Source: Pseudomonas sp. HR96 (GTDB lineage: Bacteria; Pseudomonadota; Gammaproteobacteria; Pseudomonadales; Pseudomonadaceae). Taken from it: 64,000 nucleotides of DNA. Within the stretch, counting starts at the first letter, position 1, and each line of letters begins with the position of its first letter. The stretch spans positions 2,835,001 to 2,899,000 of the forward strand of contig NZ_CP139141.1 of the NCBI RefSeq assembly GCF_034059295.1, given 5' to 3'. This document shows positions 35,867 through 44,934 of this stretch, one piece after another. Below the pieces are notes generated by a model. The model saw only the letters and a program-made list of their open reading frames with translations, was not told where the DNA came from and did no database searches. A program made the position numbers and the translations under genes.

Positions 35867-36838
35867 ATGCACCTGGACCTGCGTCAACTGCGCCACTTCA
35901 TCGCTTTGGTGGAATTTCGCAACTTCGGCCTCGCGGCTCAATCGGTCAACCTCTCGCCCTCGGCCTTCAGCCGCAGCATCCAGGCGCTGGAACAGAGCTT
36001 CGGCACCCGCCTGCTGGACCGCACGCGCAACCTGGCGCCGACCAAGAAGGGCCTGATCGTGCTGGAACACGCGCGGTTGATGATCGGCAACGCCCATGAC
36101 CTGATCAATTCGGTGCGCCAGTTCAACGAACACGAGGCCGGTGAGTTGTCGTTCGGCTGCGGCCCGGCACCGGCGGCCTGGCTGATGCCCCAGGCGCTGG
36201 GGCTGTTCACCCGGCGGCTGCCCAAGGTGCGGCTGCGCTTTCACGTCGACAACTGGCAGGCGCTGGGGCAACGGCTGCTGGCCGAGGAATGCGAGTTCTT
36301 CGTCGCCGACGCGCGCAATTTCGAGCATGACCCCGACTACCGCGTGCAGCTGCTCAGCCAGCACCGCTGGGGCTTCTGCTGCCGGGCCGAGCACCCGCTG
36401 GCAGCCTATGACCAGGTCAGCGTGGAGCAGCTGTTCAGTTACCCGCTGGCCGGCACCGTGCGCCCGCCCAACCTGCGCAAGGCATTGGTTGAGCTCAGCG
36501 GCCGACCGGACTTTCAAACCAGTATCGAGTGCGACAACGGCTACAGCCTGATCAGCGTGATCCAGCATTCGGACGCCATCGGCACCACCAACGTCAGCCG
36601 CAACAACCCCTACCTGCAACAGGGCCTCAAGCTCCTCGATGTGCAAGGCCTGGACCCACAGGCGCCGGAGTTCTTCACCCACTACGGCATCGTCAGCCGC
36701 GCCGGCTACAAGTTGTCGTTCCTGGCCCAGGGCCTGATCGACGCCTTCCACGAAGCGGACACCGCCATGCAGGCGCTGGAGGCCCGTTCACCCCAGGGCG
36801 AGCGGGCCGAGCACCTGCTTATAGGGCTTGCACACTGA
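35867..36838 (+). CDS. LysR-family transcriptional regulator
   Basis: A 323-residue LTTR; ATG 35867 (MHLDLRQLRHFIALVEFRNF) is the standard start, and the 48 codons upstream are not conserved-like. The HTH spans residues 1-60 (AAQSVNLSPSAFSRSIQALE, then QSFGTRLLDR). The effector domain follows from about 90. Its 3' end overlaps the convergent DUF6250 gene by 20 bp. Position between the PNPOx gene and the lyase/TonB operon suggests control of one of them; no LTTR box was identified with confidence. Confidence 0.9.
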   Translation: MHLDLRQLRHFIALVEFRNFGLAAQSVNLSPSAFSRSIQALEQSFGTRLLDRTRNLAPTKKGLIVLEHARLMIGNAHDLINSVRQFNEHEAGELSFGCGPAPAAWLMPQALGLFTRRLPKVRLRFHVDNWQALGQRLLAEECEFFVADARNFEHDPDYRVQLLSQHRWGFCCRAEHPLAAYDQVSVEQLFSYPLAGTVRPPNLRKALVELSGRPDFQTSIECDNGYSLISVIQHSDAIGTTNVSRNNPYLQQGLKLLDVQGLDPQAPEFFTHYGIVSRAGYKLSFLAQGLIDAFHEADTAMQALEARSPQGERAEHLLIGLAH

Positions 36839-37457
36839 AACGGCTGATGGCCTGGCGTGACCACACCGAGCGAAAACCGAAGTAGCCGGCCGGCGGCAAA
36901 CCGTGCAACGGCTGCTCGAAGACCTGCTCGCCGTCCACCCAGTAGGCGCTGCGTCGCGCCGTGACCTCGACGCGGATGCGGTAGATGCGCCCGGCCTGCA
37001 ACAGGTGCGCGGCATCCAGGCGCTCGCCGAGCAGGTGCCGCGCGCCGCTGCCGTCGTAGTGGCGAAAGCGCGTGGTGCTGTTGTCGTTGCCGCCCATGCC
37101 GACGTACCAGGTGGCCAGCGAATCGTAGGACCCGAGCACGCCATCACGCCCGCGCAGTTGGCCGCCAGGGCCGTCGTGGGCGCCCCAGAACAGGTTCATG
37201 TCCGACAGCCGATCATTGGCCTGCCCGGCCACCAGTACCTGGCGCAGGAACTCGATGCGGTAGGCGCCGTCCAGCACCCGGTTGAACCACAGGGTCATGC
37301 CGGCGGCGGTGTCCATGATCAGCCGGCCTTGCTCGACGTACACACCGGAGGTCTGCGGGCGCTCGGTTTCCACCCGCCATCGGGACGGGTCGAACCCTTG
37401 AAAATCATCCTCGGCCAGCAGTGCGCCCTGGCCGGCCGGCAGCCTCGAATCAGTCAT
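36819..37457 (-). CDS. DUF6250-type concanavalin-like protein
   Basis: A 212-residue protein with no signal peptide visible at its ATG. Wording matches DUF6250: DDFQGFDPSRWRVETERPQT, then GRLIMDTAAGMTLWFNRVLD, GNDNSTTRFRHYDG and a Trp/Tyr-rich end (AYWVDGEQVFEQPLHGLPPA). This is a jelly-roll (concanavalin-A-like) fold found beside carbohydrate-active enzymes. It overlaps the stop of the lyase-family gene by 8 bp, so it is co-translated and probably works on the same substrate. Lack of export signal contrasts with the Tat-exported partner. Confidence 0.75.
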   Translation of the reverse strand: MTDSRLPAGQGALLAEDDFQGFDPSRWRVETERPQTSGVYVEQGRLIMDTAAGMTLWFNRVLDGAYRIEFLRQVLVAGQANDRLSDMNLFWGAHDGPGGQLRGRDGVLGSYDSLATWYVGMGGNDNSTTRFRHYDGSGARHLLGERLDAAHLLQAGRIYRIRVEVTARRSAYWVDGEQVFEQPLHGLPPAGYFGFRSVWSRQAISRFSVQAL

Positions 37458-40227
37458 GGCCAGCCCCCGAATCCAGCAGGCTGTTGTCCAGCGCCAGCAG
37501 CGCGATAGCCGTCAGCCCCCATTGCGCCACGGCGTTGGTCGACAGGTTGTCGCCAGCCTGGCGGTCGGAATGGGCGTCGATATTGGACACCGCGTCCGGC
37601 TCGTTCAGCGGGTACAGGTAGGCCGGCGGCTCGATGCGCTTGAAGCGCCGGTTGGGCTGGGGGATGCCACCGGAGCCGGCGAAGAACTCCTTCCAGGCGC
37701 GGGCCTGCAGCCCCGGGTCCTTGAGGCGGTAGCCGGCGTAGGCGGTCAGGCGCGCGTGGCCCTGGGCCAGGTTGAGGTTGGGCAGTGGCTCGCCAAGGCT
37801 GCGCTGGTGCTCGTCCGGGGAGGCGTTGTAGAGCCGGCAATAGTCCAGCCAGGCGCGCTCGAAGCTGGCCGAAGGCAGCAGGTCGAGCAGCTCACTGCAG
37901 ATCTCCACCAGCCCGAACACCGCCGAGAGGTGCGACACCGTCAGCTTGCCGCTGCGGTCGATGTCGAAGCGCCCGGTGTCCAGCTGCATGGCTGCCACGC
38001 CAGTGAAAAAGCCATGGGGCTGGGCGGCGATGGTCTCCATGCTGTTGCGCAGGCGCTGGGCGATGGCCGGGTCGCCACTGCGTTCCCAGTCGGTCAGCCA
38101 GGCGGCGGCAATGGCCCCCCAGTCGGTGCCGAAGCTGATGCTGGCGTAACCGTCACGCGGGTCGCGCTGTTGGCCGACCTTGCGCCCCGGTACGACGTCG
38201 CGCAGGGTGCGCAGCGCTTCGACCTGCTCGTGCAACAGGTCGCCGACGCGTTCGTCGGCGGTCAGGTAGTATAGAAAGCGCCGGTTGGCCGCAGTGGAGA
38301 TGCGCAGCTGCTTGGCGCTGTCGCCCCAGTGCTGCACGTTGTGCCGCGAGCCCAACGGGGCGAAACGGCCGATGTGGTGCACGTCGACTTCGCCGGTGTG
38401 GCGAGTCATGGCCTCCGCCATGCGAAACACATCCTGGCGCCCGGTGCGCAGGAAGTAGTACCACAGCCACAGGTCGGTGCTCAGCTCGGAGTTGTCCCAG
38501 GCATAGCCGCCGACGTCGTAGCGCCACACGTGACGGTGCTCGTCGTAGGTGTGCATGACGTCGCCGTAGTCCCAGAAGCCGTACCATTTGCGCTGTTCGA
38601 CTTCATCGCGATAGAAATCGAAATACCAGGCCAGCTGTGCCTCGATCTCATTGTGCCGGGCACCGCCATCGACCACCGGGGCCCAGTCGGGGCCGAACAC
38701 CCCGGCGCGATGCAGCCAGGCCGGCGGCGCCGTCAGCAGCGGCGGCTCCTGGATGCGTTGGGCGATGCCTTGCAGGGCCTGGGCCGAGGGCGTGGCGGCG
38801 ACGAACTGCAGGTGCAGCTCGCTGGTGCGGGCCACGCCCAGCGGGGTGGCAAAGCCCGGTTCGTAGTCCTCGTAGGTGATGTCCAGGGCTTCGCGCTGTT
38901 GGCTGAAGCTGTCTTCACCCAGGCCGTCGTGATAGTGCCGCAGGTCCATGGGCGCGGCCTGGGGCGCCCACAGCCACAGGGTGACCTGGGCGAGCTCGGT
39001 GTGCGCGGCGCTGATGTCCAGCTGGGCCGGATAGCTCTGCCAGAAGTTGCGCACGCCGAACACCACGCCGCCCTGGGGTGAACCGAGGTAGCCGACGCCG
39101 GCCGCGCGGTGGCCGGTGGCGCTGTGCAGCCAGCTGTGGCCGGCGGCGGTGCGCTTGCTGATCTGGTAGCCGTCGGGGTGCGCCTGCAGCAGGCGGTAGC
39201 TGCCGAAGGCCGCAATGTACTGCAGGCGCTGGGCGACCTGCGGGGCGAAGCCTGCCACAGGGCCCGTGCTGCGCCCTTCGACCTGCGCCTGGAGCACCGC
39301 ATCGCCCGGGTTGCGGCGCAGGCCGGTCAAGCCGCGCACGGCCTCGGCAAAAACGCCACCGTCGGCGCCCACGAAACGCACGTGGCGATCATGCAGCGGG
39401 GCGTCCAGCGGGGTGTCGAAACGCAGGCCCACGGCACTGATGAAGTCACGGTTTTCGTCGGCGTCGAACACCAGGGTGTGCATCAGCTTCAGCGCATCGC
39501 TGCCTTGATAGAAGTACAGCCGCACCACGAACGGCAACAGGCTGTCGCCGGCGCCCACCCGCTGGTGCTGGCCGTGTACGGCGATGACGGCGCGCACGGG
39601 CCCGGCCTGCTCCACCACCACGCGCTGGATGGCGCTGCGATATTCGCGCACCTCGCCGCCCGGCTGGTCCGGGTCGCTGCGCACCTGCAACACCAGCTGG
39701 CCGTTGCGCAGGGTCTCGCGGCCCTGGCGGCTGACGGTCTGTAGTAGCTGGCTGCCCTGGCGCGCAATCACGCACTGCAGCAGGCCGGTGTCGATGCGAA
39801 TCTGCTGCGCGCTCTCGCTGACCCAGCCCGCCCCGGCCCCGGCCCCGACTGTGTCGGCGCCGGCCACGGGCTTGAGCTGGTAGGCGCTGGCCACCTGGGC
39901 CTGGGGCCCGAGGGCGTGGGCGGTCCACTTCAGGCTGCCGTCGGGCCAGTAGGCCAGCGGCCAGCTCTGCAAGGCCGGGGTCACGCCGCCTGCGCCGTGC
40001 AGCTCGAAGCGACTGCCCGCAGCAACCTGGCCGCGCGGCCAGGGCGTGCCCCAGGTGACGCCGGCGGATGCGCGCGGTGGCTGGCCGCCGAGCCAGCCCA
40101 GCGGGGCCTGGAGCACACCGCCGGGCGCGCTGCCGGCCGCCTCGGCGCGGGTGATAAACGGGCTGGCGCCGGCGAGGATGGCACTGGCGCGCAGAAAGCC
40201 GCGCCGGTCGAAATGAAAGTCTGTCAT
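37450..40227 (-). CDS. Tat-exported exo-rhamnogalacturonan-lyase family protein
   Basis: A 925-residue protein with a twin-arginine signal (RRGFLRASAILAG at residues 8-20, cleavage near the AEA around 30). The N-terminal half has beta-barrel/RIFT-like wording of the PcRGLX/YetA family (LGWLGGQPPRASAGVTWGTP, then WPRGQV). The second half has an (alpha/alpha)-toroid character (WYFDFYRDEVEQRKWYGFWD, then YGDVMHTYDEHRHVWRYDVG). Family members cleave rhamnogalacturonan- or ulosonate-type chains. Gene neighbours on the same strand are a TonB receptor (8 bp upstream) and the DUF6250 protein. Substrate is inferred, not shown. Confidence 0.78.
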   Translation of the reverse strand: MTDFHFDRRGFLRASAILAGASPFITRAEAAGSAPGGVLQAPLGWLGGQPPRASAGVTWGTPWPRGQVAAGSRFELHGAGGVTPALQSWPLAYWPDGSLKWTAHALGPQAQVASAYQLKPVAGADTVGAGAGAGWVSESAQQIRIDTGLLQCVIARQGSQLLQTVSRQGRETLRNGQLVLQVRSDPDQPGGEVREYRSAIQRVVVEQAGPVRAVIAVHGQHQRVGAGDSLLPFVVRLYFYQGSDALKLMHTLVFDADENRDFISAVGLRFDTPLDAPLHDRHVRFVGADGGVFAEAVRGLTGLRRNPGDAVLQAQVEGRSTGPVAGFAPQVAQRLQYIAAFGSYRLLQAHPDGYQISKRTAAGHSWLHSATGHRAAGVGYLGSPQGGVVFGVRNFWQSYPAQLDISAAHTELAQVTLWLWAPQAAPMDLRHYHDGLGEDSFSQQREALDITYEDYEPGFATPLGVARTSELHLQFVAATPSAQALQGIAQRIQEPPLLTAPPAWLHRAGVFGPDWAPVVDGGARHNEIEAQLAWYFDFYRDEVEQRKWYGFWDYGDVMHTYDEHRHVWRYDVGGYAWDNSELSTDLWLWYYFLRTGRQDVFRMAEAMTRHTGEVDVHHIGRFAPLGSRHNVQHWGDSAKQLRISTAANRRFLYYLTADERVGDLLHEQVEALRTLRDVVPGRKVGQQRDPRDGYASISFGTDWGAIAAAWLTDWERSGDPAIAQRLRNSMETIAAQPHGFFTGVAAMQLDTGRFDIDRSGKLTVSHLSAVFGLVEICSELLDLLPSASFERAWLDYCRLYNASPDEHQRSLGEPLPNLNLAQGHARLTAYAGYRLKDPGLQARAWKEFFAGSGGIPQPNRRFKRIEPPAYLYPLNEPDAVSNIDAHSDRQAGDNLSTNAVAQWGLTAIALLALDNSLLDSGAGHD

Positions 40228-40235
40228 CGAAGGTC

Positions 40236-42488
40236 CTAGAAGTCGTAGCCGAGGGTCACGCCGAGGGTGCGCGGATCACCGAGCACACCGAATGCCGAGC
40301 CGTAGTCGCCCACAGTCATCGCCTGGTAGTAGCGCTTGTTGGCCACGTTGTTGGCCCACAGCGAGGCGTTCCAGCGGCCGTCGCCGTACTTGCCGCTCAG
40401 GCCGGTGGACAGGCTCAGCAGGCCGTAGCCGGGAATACGGGTGAACTGCGAGTCGTCCACCGTGCCATAGGCCCAGCTGCGATACGCATAGCGTCCGGAG
40501 ACGAACGCCTGCAAGGCGTCGAAGGTCTGCCACTCATAGCGGCTGGTCAGGTTGTAGGTGACCTTGGGCGAGCGAAACACCCGCTCGCCGCTGAGGTTGC
40601 AGGTGGCCGGCGCGCCCGGGGCCAGGGACACTTCCGCGGGGCAGGTGGCGTTCTTGAAGTCCAGGTACTTGTTGTCCAGCAGCGTGCCGTTGAGGTTGAC
40701 GGTCCAGCCGTCCAGCGGGGTCAGGCTCAAGGTGCTTTGCAGGCCGCGCGAGCGCATGGTTCCAGCGTTGATCAGGTAGCTGCTGAGGCTGGCCGGGTCG
40801 TAAGCGGTGGTCTGGAAGTCGCGGATTTCGGACCAGAACAGCGCGGCGTCGAAATGGATGCGGTTGTCCAGCCACTGGCTCTTGAGCCCCAGCTCGCCGC
40901 CCCGGGTGCTTTCCGGGTCGATCAGCAGGCTGTCGTAGCCGGCCTTGCTGGCGGCCCCGGACGACACGTTCATGCCGCCGGATTTCTCGCCGTAGGCCAG
41001 GGTCAGGTAACCCTGCAAGGTGGGCGTGAAGTAGTAGGCCAGGTTGAGCATGCCGGCTGGCAGCTGCTCGTACTGGTTGAGTTCGCCGGAGTCGAAGTCG
41101 TTCTTGTTGACTCGGCGAAACGAGCCGGATTTTTTCTCGTAGCTGTCGCGCACCCCGGCAGTGATGTCGAACTTGTCGCTGACGTGCAGCGTGCCCTGGG
41201 CGTACAGCGAGAAGATCGAATCGTTGATCTGCCCCCAGCGGCGCACTTCCCTGCCGGTGTTGACCGTCGAGCCGTAATACTGCGTGGTCTGGTTGCCGGC
41301 AGCGTAGTAGTCGTGGGCCAGGGTGTCGAGGTTCTCACCCCAGTAGCTGGCGCCCAGGGAGTAGTCGAACAGGTCGCCCTTGGGCGAGTCCAGGCGCAGG
41401 TCCTGGGACCACACGCGGTCCCAGACGTCGGCGCCGCTGCCCGAATACAAGGGCACATCCAGGGCATCGGTGGCGTTGGGCTGGAAGCCGAAATACCGGT
41501 AGGCCGTGACCGAGCGCAGGTTATAGCCGTCGGCCAGGCCCCAGTTGGCTTCGGCGGACAGGCCGCCCTGGCGCACGTAGGAGGTGTTCTCGGCGTCGGT
41601 GTTGACCCTATCGCCGCCGCCCACCACGTGCGCGCCGATCAGGCTGGTACGGGCCAGGTACGGCACCGTGCCGTTGATCGCATGGGCCGCGTCGAGGACC
41701 TGCACCGGCTCGGTGGTGGCCTCGTTGGCATCGGCAATCAAGCGCAGGCTGAAATCGTCCGTGGGCTGCCACAGCAGCTGGGCGCGTACGCCGTCCTGGA
41801 TGCTGCCACCCAGCTCGTGGCCGGTGTATTGGTTGCGCACGAAGCCGCCGGTTTCGGTATGGGAGAGGTTGATCCGCCCGGCCAGGGTGTCGGTCAATGG
41901 CCCGGAGAACATCGCCTGGGTCTGGGTGTAGCCGCGTTGGCCGAACGACTGGCGAATCGACCCCTGGGGCGTGAACGTGGGCTGGCGGCTGTGGATGTCG
42001 ATGGCGCCGGCCGTGGTATTGAACCCCTTGAGCGTGCCTTGGGGGCCGCTCAGCACCTCGGCGCTTTCGATGTCCAGCAGATCGTTGGAGAGCATGCCCG
42101 GGCGGCTCAGGTAGACGTTGTCGAGAAACAGGCCGACGCTGCTGGGCATGCCGATGTTGATCTCGCTGCCGCCGCCGTCACCGACCCCGCGCAAGGTCAG
42201 GCGCGTGTCGAAGGCGCTGACGTTGGCCACGTCCAGCCCGGACGCCACTTGCTGCAGGTCTTGCAGGCGATAGATGCGCTGCTGTTCCAGGGTCTTGCCG
42301 GAGAGCTTCTGGGTCGAGGCCGGTGGCTGCTGCGGGTCGCCCTGCGGCGCGGTGCCGTTGACCTGGACGGTGTCCAGGCGCGTGTCCTCCTGGGCCAGGG
42401 CCGGGGCTGGCGCCATGATCAGGGCATGGCCCAACGCGACGCCCGTCATCAGGGTGAAGTACTTATGGGGGGTGTGTCGTTTCATCAT
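40236..42488 (-). CDS. TonB-dependent outer-membrane receptor
   Basis: A 750-residue receptor with a signal peptide (KYFTLMTGVALGHALIMAPA, then PALAQ) and a TonB-box-like stretch (LDTVQVNG). The plug is at residues about 55-170 (LTLRGVGDGGGSEINIGMPS, then VGLFLDNVYLSRPGML), and the barrel ends in LGVTLGYDF with terminal Phe. Wording of the plug (VYLSRPGML...LLDIESAEVLSGPQGTLKGFNTTAGAID) is that of the broad group that includes sugar and small-molecule receptors, not classic siderophore receptors. It precedes the exported lyase by 8 bp, so it likely imports that enzyme's substrate or product. Confidence 0.9.
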   Translation of the reverse strand: MMKRHTPHKYFTLMTGVALGHALIMAPAPALAQEDTRLDTVQVNGTAPQGDPQQPPASTQKLSGKTLEQQRIYRLQDLQQVASGLDVANVSAFDTRLTLRGVGDGGGSEINIGMPSSVGLFLDNVYLSRPGMLSNDLLDIESAEVLSGPQGTLKGFNTTAGAIDIHSRQPTFTPQGSIRQSFGQRGYTQTQAMFSGPLTDTLAGRINLSHTETGGFVRNQYTGHELGGSIQDGVRAQLLWQPTDDFSLRLIADANEATTEPVQVLDAAHAINGTVPYLARTSLIGAHVVGGGDRVNTDAENTSYVRQGGLSAEANWGLADGYNLRSVTAYRYFGFQPNATDALDVPLYSGSGADVWDRVWSQDLRLDSPKGDLFDYSLGASYWGENLDTLAHDYYAAGNQTTQYYGSTVNTGREVRRWGQINDSIFSLYAQGTLHVSDKFDITAGVRDSYEKKSGSFRRVNKNDFDSGELNQYEQLPAGMLNLAYYFTPTLQGYLTLAYGEKSGGMNVSSGAASKAGYDSLLIDPESTRGGELGLKSQWLDNRIHFDAALFWSEIRDFQTTAYDPASLSSYLINAGTMRSRGLQSTLSLTPLDGWTVNLNGTLLDNKYLDFKNATCPAEVSLAPGAPATCNLSGERVFRSPKVTYNLTSRYEWQTFDALQAFVSGRYAYRSWAYGTVDDSQFTRIPGYGLLSLSTGLSGKYGDGRWNASLWANNVANKRYYQAMTVGDYGSAFGVLGDPRTLGVTLGYDF

Positions 42489-42585
42489 TCATTCCAACGG
42501 ACGAGTGCGGGCTGGCCTTCAGCGCGAGGCTGGCGGCGGGGTCAGGTGCAAGGGTTGAGGGGGCGGGAACGGATCAACCGTGGCT

Positions 42586-43599
42586 TCAAGGCGTGCTGGC
42601 CTGCAGCAGTTGCGGCGCGAGCCAGGCGTCGATCGCCACGTCGCCACGGATCAGCCCCGCCGTCTTGGCCTGGGCCGCCGCCTGCGCCAGGTGGCTGACG
42701 AAGGCCGGGTCCAGCTGCGGCGACAGCAGTTGCGCCAACGGCGGTGCGCCCTGCAGATCCTCCTTGAGCAAGGCGACCGGGTACGCCGCCTGGGTGGCCA
42801 GCAGGGTCAGGTAGGCGTCGTAGTGCTCGGGCGCGCTGGCCCAGGTGGCGGCGTCGCGTTGCACCTGGACGATGGCTTGGACCCAGTCGGGGTGTTCGGT
42901 GAGCAAGCGCCCGGACACCACGACCAGCCCGGCCAGCTCGCCCGCGCCGCCAAGCGCGCGGGTCGAGACGGCGATCTGCGCCTGACCGCGGTCACGCAGG
43001 GCCAGTTCGCCCGCGCCGCCCCAGGTGGCGTCGATCTGCCGGGCGGCCAGGGCGGCGCTGGCGGCCGCGAAGTCGAGGTTGATCACCTTGACGTCGCGCT
43101 CGCGCAGGCCGGCGGTCTGCAGCGCGCCGATGAACGACAATTGCGCTGCGGTGCCGCGCAGCAGCCCCACTGTCCGGCCCTTGAGGTCTGCCATGGTGTG
43201 AATGTCGGAACCGGGCGGCACCGCCAGGTAGTGGCTCACGCCACGGGCGGCCACGGCCACCACCCGGGTGTCCAGGCCGCCGGCGCGGCCGACCAGCGCG
43301 CCCAGATCGCCCAGGTAGGCCATGTCCAGGGTGCCGCTGGCCAGCGCCTCGTTGATCAGCGGTGCAGCGCCCTTGAAGAAGTGCCACTGCACCTGGACGC
43401 CCTGCCCGGCCAAGGCGTTTTCCAGGCGCTGCTGGTTGCGGATGACGTCCACCAGCCCGCCACCGGCCGGGAGGTTGCCGGTGCTGATATCGGAGACGCC
43501 GATGTTCAAGGTGCTGGCAGCCATCGACAGACCAGGCTGGGCCAGCACAAGGCCCAGGCCCAGACTGAAGGCCACAACGGTGCGGGTAAAAAAATCCAT
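42586..43599 (-). CDS. periplasmic substrate-binding protein, sulfonate/nitrate type
   Basis: A 337-residue exported binding protein (signal peptide FFTRTVVAFSLGLGLVLAQP, cleaved near SMAAS). The NMT1/SsuA-like fold is recognisable: LNIGVSDISTGNLPAGGGLV, then LASGTLDMAYLGDLGALVGR, and DLKGRTVGLLRGTAAQLSFI. No ABC permease or ATPase gene accompanies it, so it is an orphan that may use a transporter elsewhere. It lies about 100 bp upstream of the TonB receptor on the same strand and probably heads that operon; its promoter should be in 43,600-43,839. Confidence 0.8.
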   Translation of the reverse strand: MDFFTRTVVAFSLGLGLVLAQPGLSMAASTLNIGVSDISTGNLPAGGGLVDVIRNQQRLENALAGQGVQVQWHFFKGAAPLINEALASGTLDMAYLGDLGALVGRAGGLDTRVVAVAARGVSHYLAVPPGSDIHTMADLKGRTVGLLRGTAAQLSFIGALQTAGLRERDVKVINLDFAAASAALAARQIDATWGGAGELALRDRGQAQIAVSTRALGGAGELAGLVVVSGRLLTEHPDWVQAIVQVQRDAATWASAPEHYDAYLTLLATQAAYPVALLKEDLQGAPPLAQLLSPQLDPAFVSHLAQAAAQAKTAGLIRGDVAIDAWLAPQLLQASTP

Positions 43600-43839
43600 G
43601 ACGGCTCATCGCCTCCTGAGGGCTGCCAGGACGCCTGACAGATTTCATGGCGACGTTTAATCACACCGATGGCGCAAAGCCGAAATACCGAATGCAACCA
43701 TTTTTATGCAGTAATGGCATAAGCAAGCCGCTGCAAGCGTTCCAGCGGTTATGTGCAATGCACAAAAAAACGTTGAGGAAAACGCAATGGATTCATCCCG
43801 GCAGAGCGGTTTAAATGCCGGCCCTTTGGGTTTCAGGCA

Positions 43840-44819
43840 TCAGGTATCGGGCTGCAAATGCCGCGCGAGAAAATCCAGGGTCCGGTCCAGCGCCGCGTCA
43901 TTGGCCTGCTCGGTCAGCGCCTGGCTGATGCCCACCAGGCTGTGCCCGACATTCGGGATCAGCATCAACTCGACCTCGGCACCCTGCTCGCGCAACGCCC
44001 GGGCCAGGTTGGCCGACTGCTGCCACGGCACCACCTGATCCGCCGTGCCGTGGATCAACAGCACCGCCGGCGCCTGGGCGCCCAGCAATGCCTGCGGGCT
44101 GGCCAGGGCCAGCTGCTGGGCGGTACAGGCAGTCGCGGCGCAGCCCAGCAGGGTCTTGGCCGCCTGGGCGATGGGCCGCAGGGGGGGTCGTCGAGCAAGC
44201 CGGCGAGGTCGAACACACCAAACCAGCTGACCCACGCTTTGACCGCCGGATAACGCCGGTCGGGGCTCAGCGCCGCCAGCGCGGCCAGGTGGCCGCCCGC
44301 CGAGCTGCCCCACAGTGCAGTGCGCGCGGGGTCGATGCCATAGCGGCGGGCATGGTCATGGAGCCAGGCCATGGCGTCCTTGATGTCGTCCAGCGGCGCG
44401 GGAAAGGTTGCCGCCGGACTCAACCGATAATTGACCGAGGCCACCGCATAGCCCTGTTGCGCCAGACGCCTGAGCAGTTCGGGAAAATCCACGAAGGCCC
44501 CTGCCGTGCGTGCATCGCCCTGCGACCAGCCGCCGCCGTGCACGTACACCAGCAGGGGGCGACGGCCGGCCGGGTGGCGCGGCAGGTACAGGTCCAGGGT
44601 TTGCGGTCCGCTGGCTGGAGTGTTCGAGTAGACCTGGCTGCCGAGCACGCGTACCCGCGGGTCCTGCTCGCGCCAGGGCGCCCGCACTGCGGCGGCCTGC
44701 TTCACCGTAGCGGCTACAGGCAGCCCGTCGGTCAATGGGCTGGCCAGAGCCGGCAGCACCGCGCAGCTGATCGACATGATCAGGCTGGCGCCGGTCAACC
44801 AGCGAAGAGGACAAGGCAT
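43840..44819 (-). pseudogene. alpha/beta-hydrolase (esterase) split at a G7 tract
   Basis: ATG 44819 (GGAG upstream) opens an exported esterase: signal peptide LTGASLIMSISCAVLPALAS, oxyanion HGGGW (YVHGGGWSQGD), nucleophile GSSAGG (ALWGSSAGGHLAAL). At 44,181-44,187 a run of seven G (seven C on the coding strand) shifts the frame. The first frame goes to a nonsense tail, while the other frame continues LRPIAQAAKTLLGC, then VLLIHGTADQVVPWQQSANL with the catalytic Asp and GHSLVG with the His, to 43,840. Eight or five C would restore one protein of about 325 aa. Phase variation, a real mutation or a sequencing error are all possible. Confidence 0.8.
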
Positions 44820-44934
44820 GGTGGCTCCGTGAAGGGTCGACAAAGCCCTACCATGGCACGGCAGCTGTGCATCGGACCATTGCATTGCATGCACTGGGTG
44901 ACTTCACCGATTGCAACGCAATCATGGCCGAGGC

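Noticed and set aside
40737..42698. A 653-codon plus-strand frame opposite the second TonB receptor
   Set aside because: Same shadow effect; receptor signature is on the other strand.
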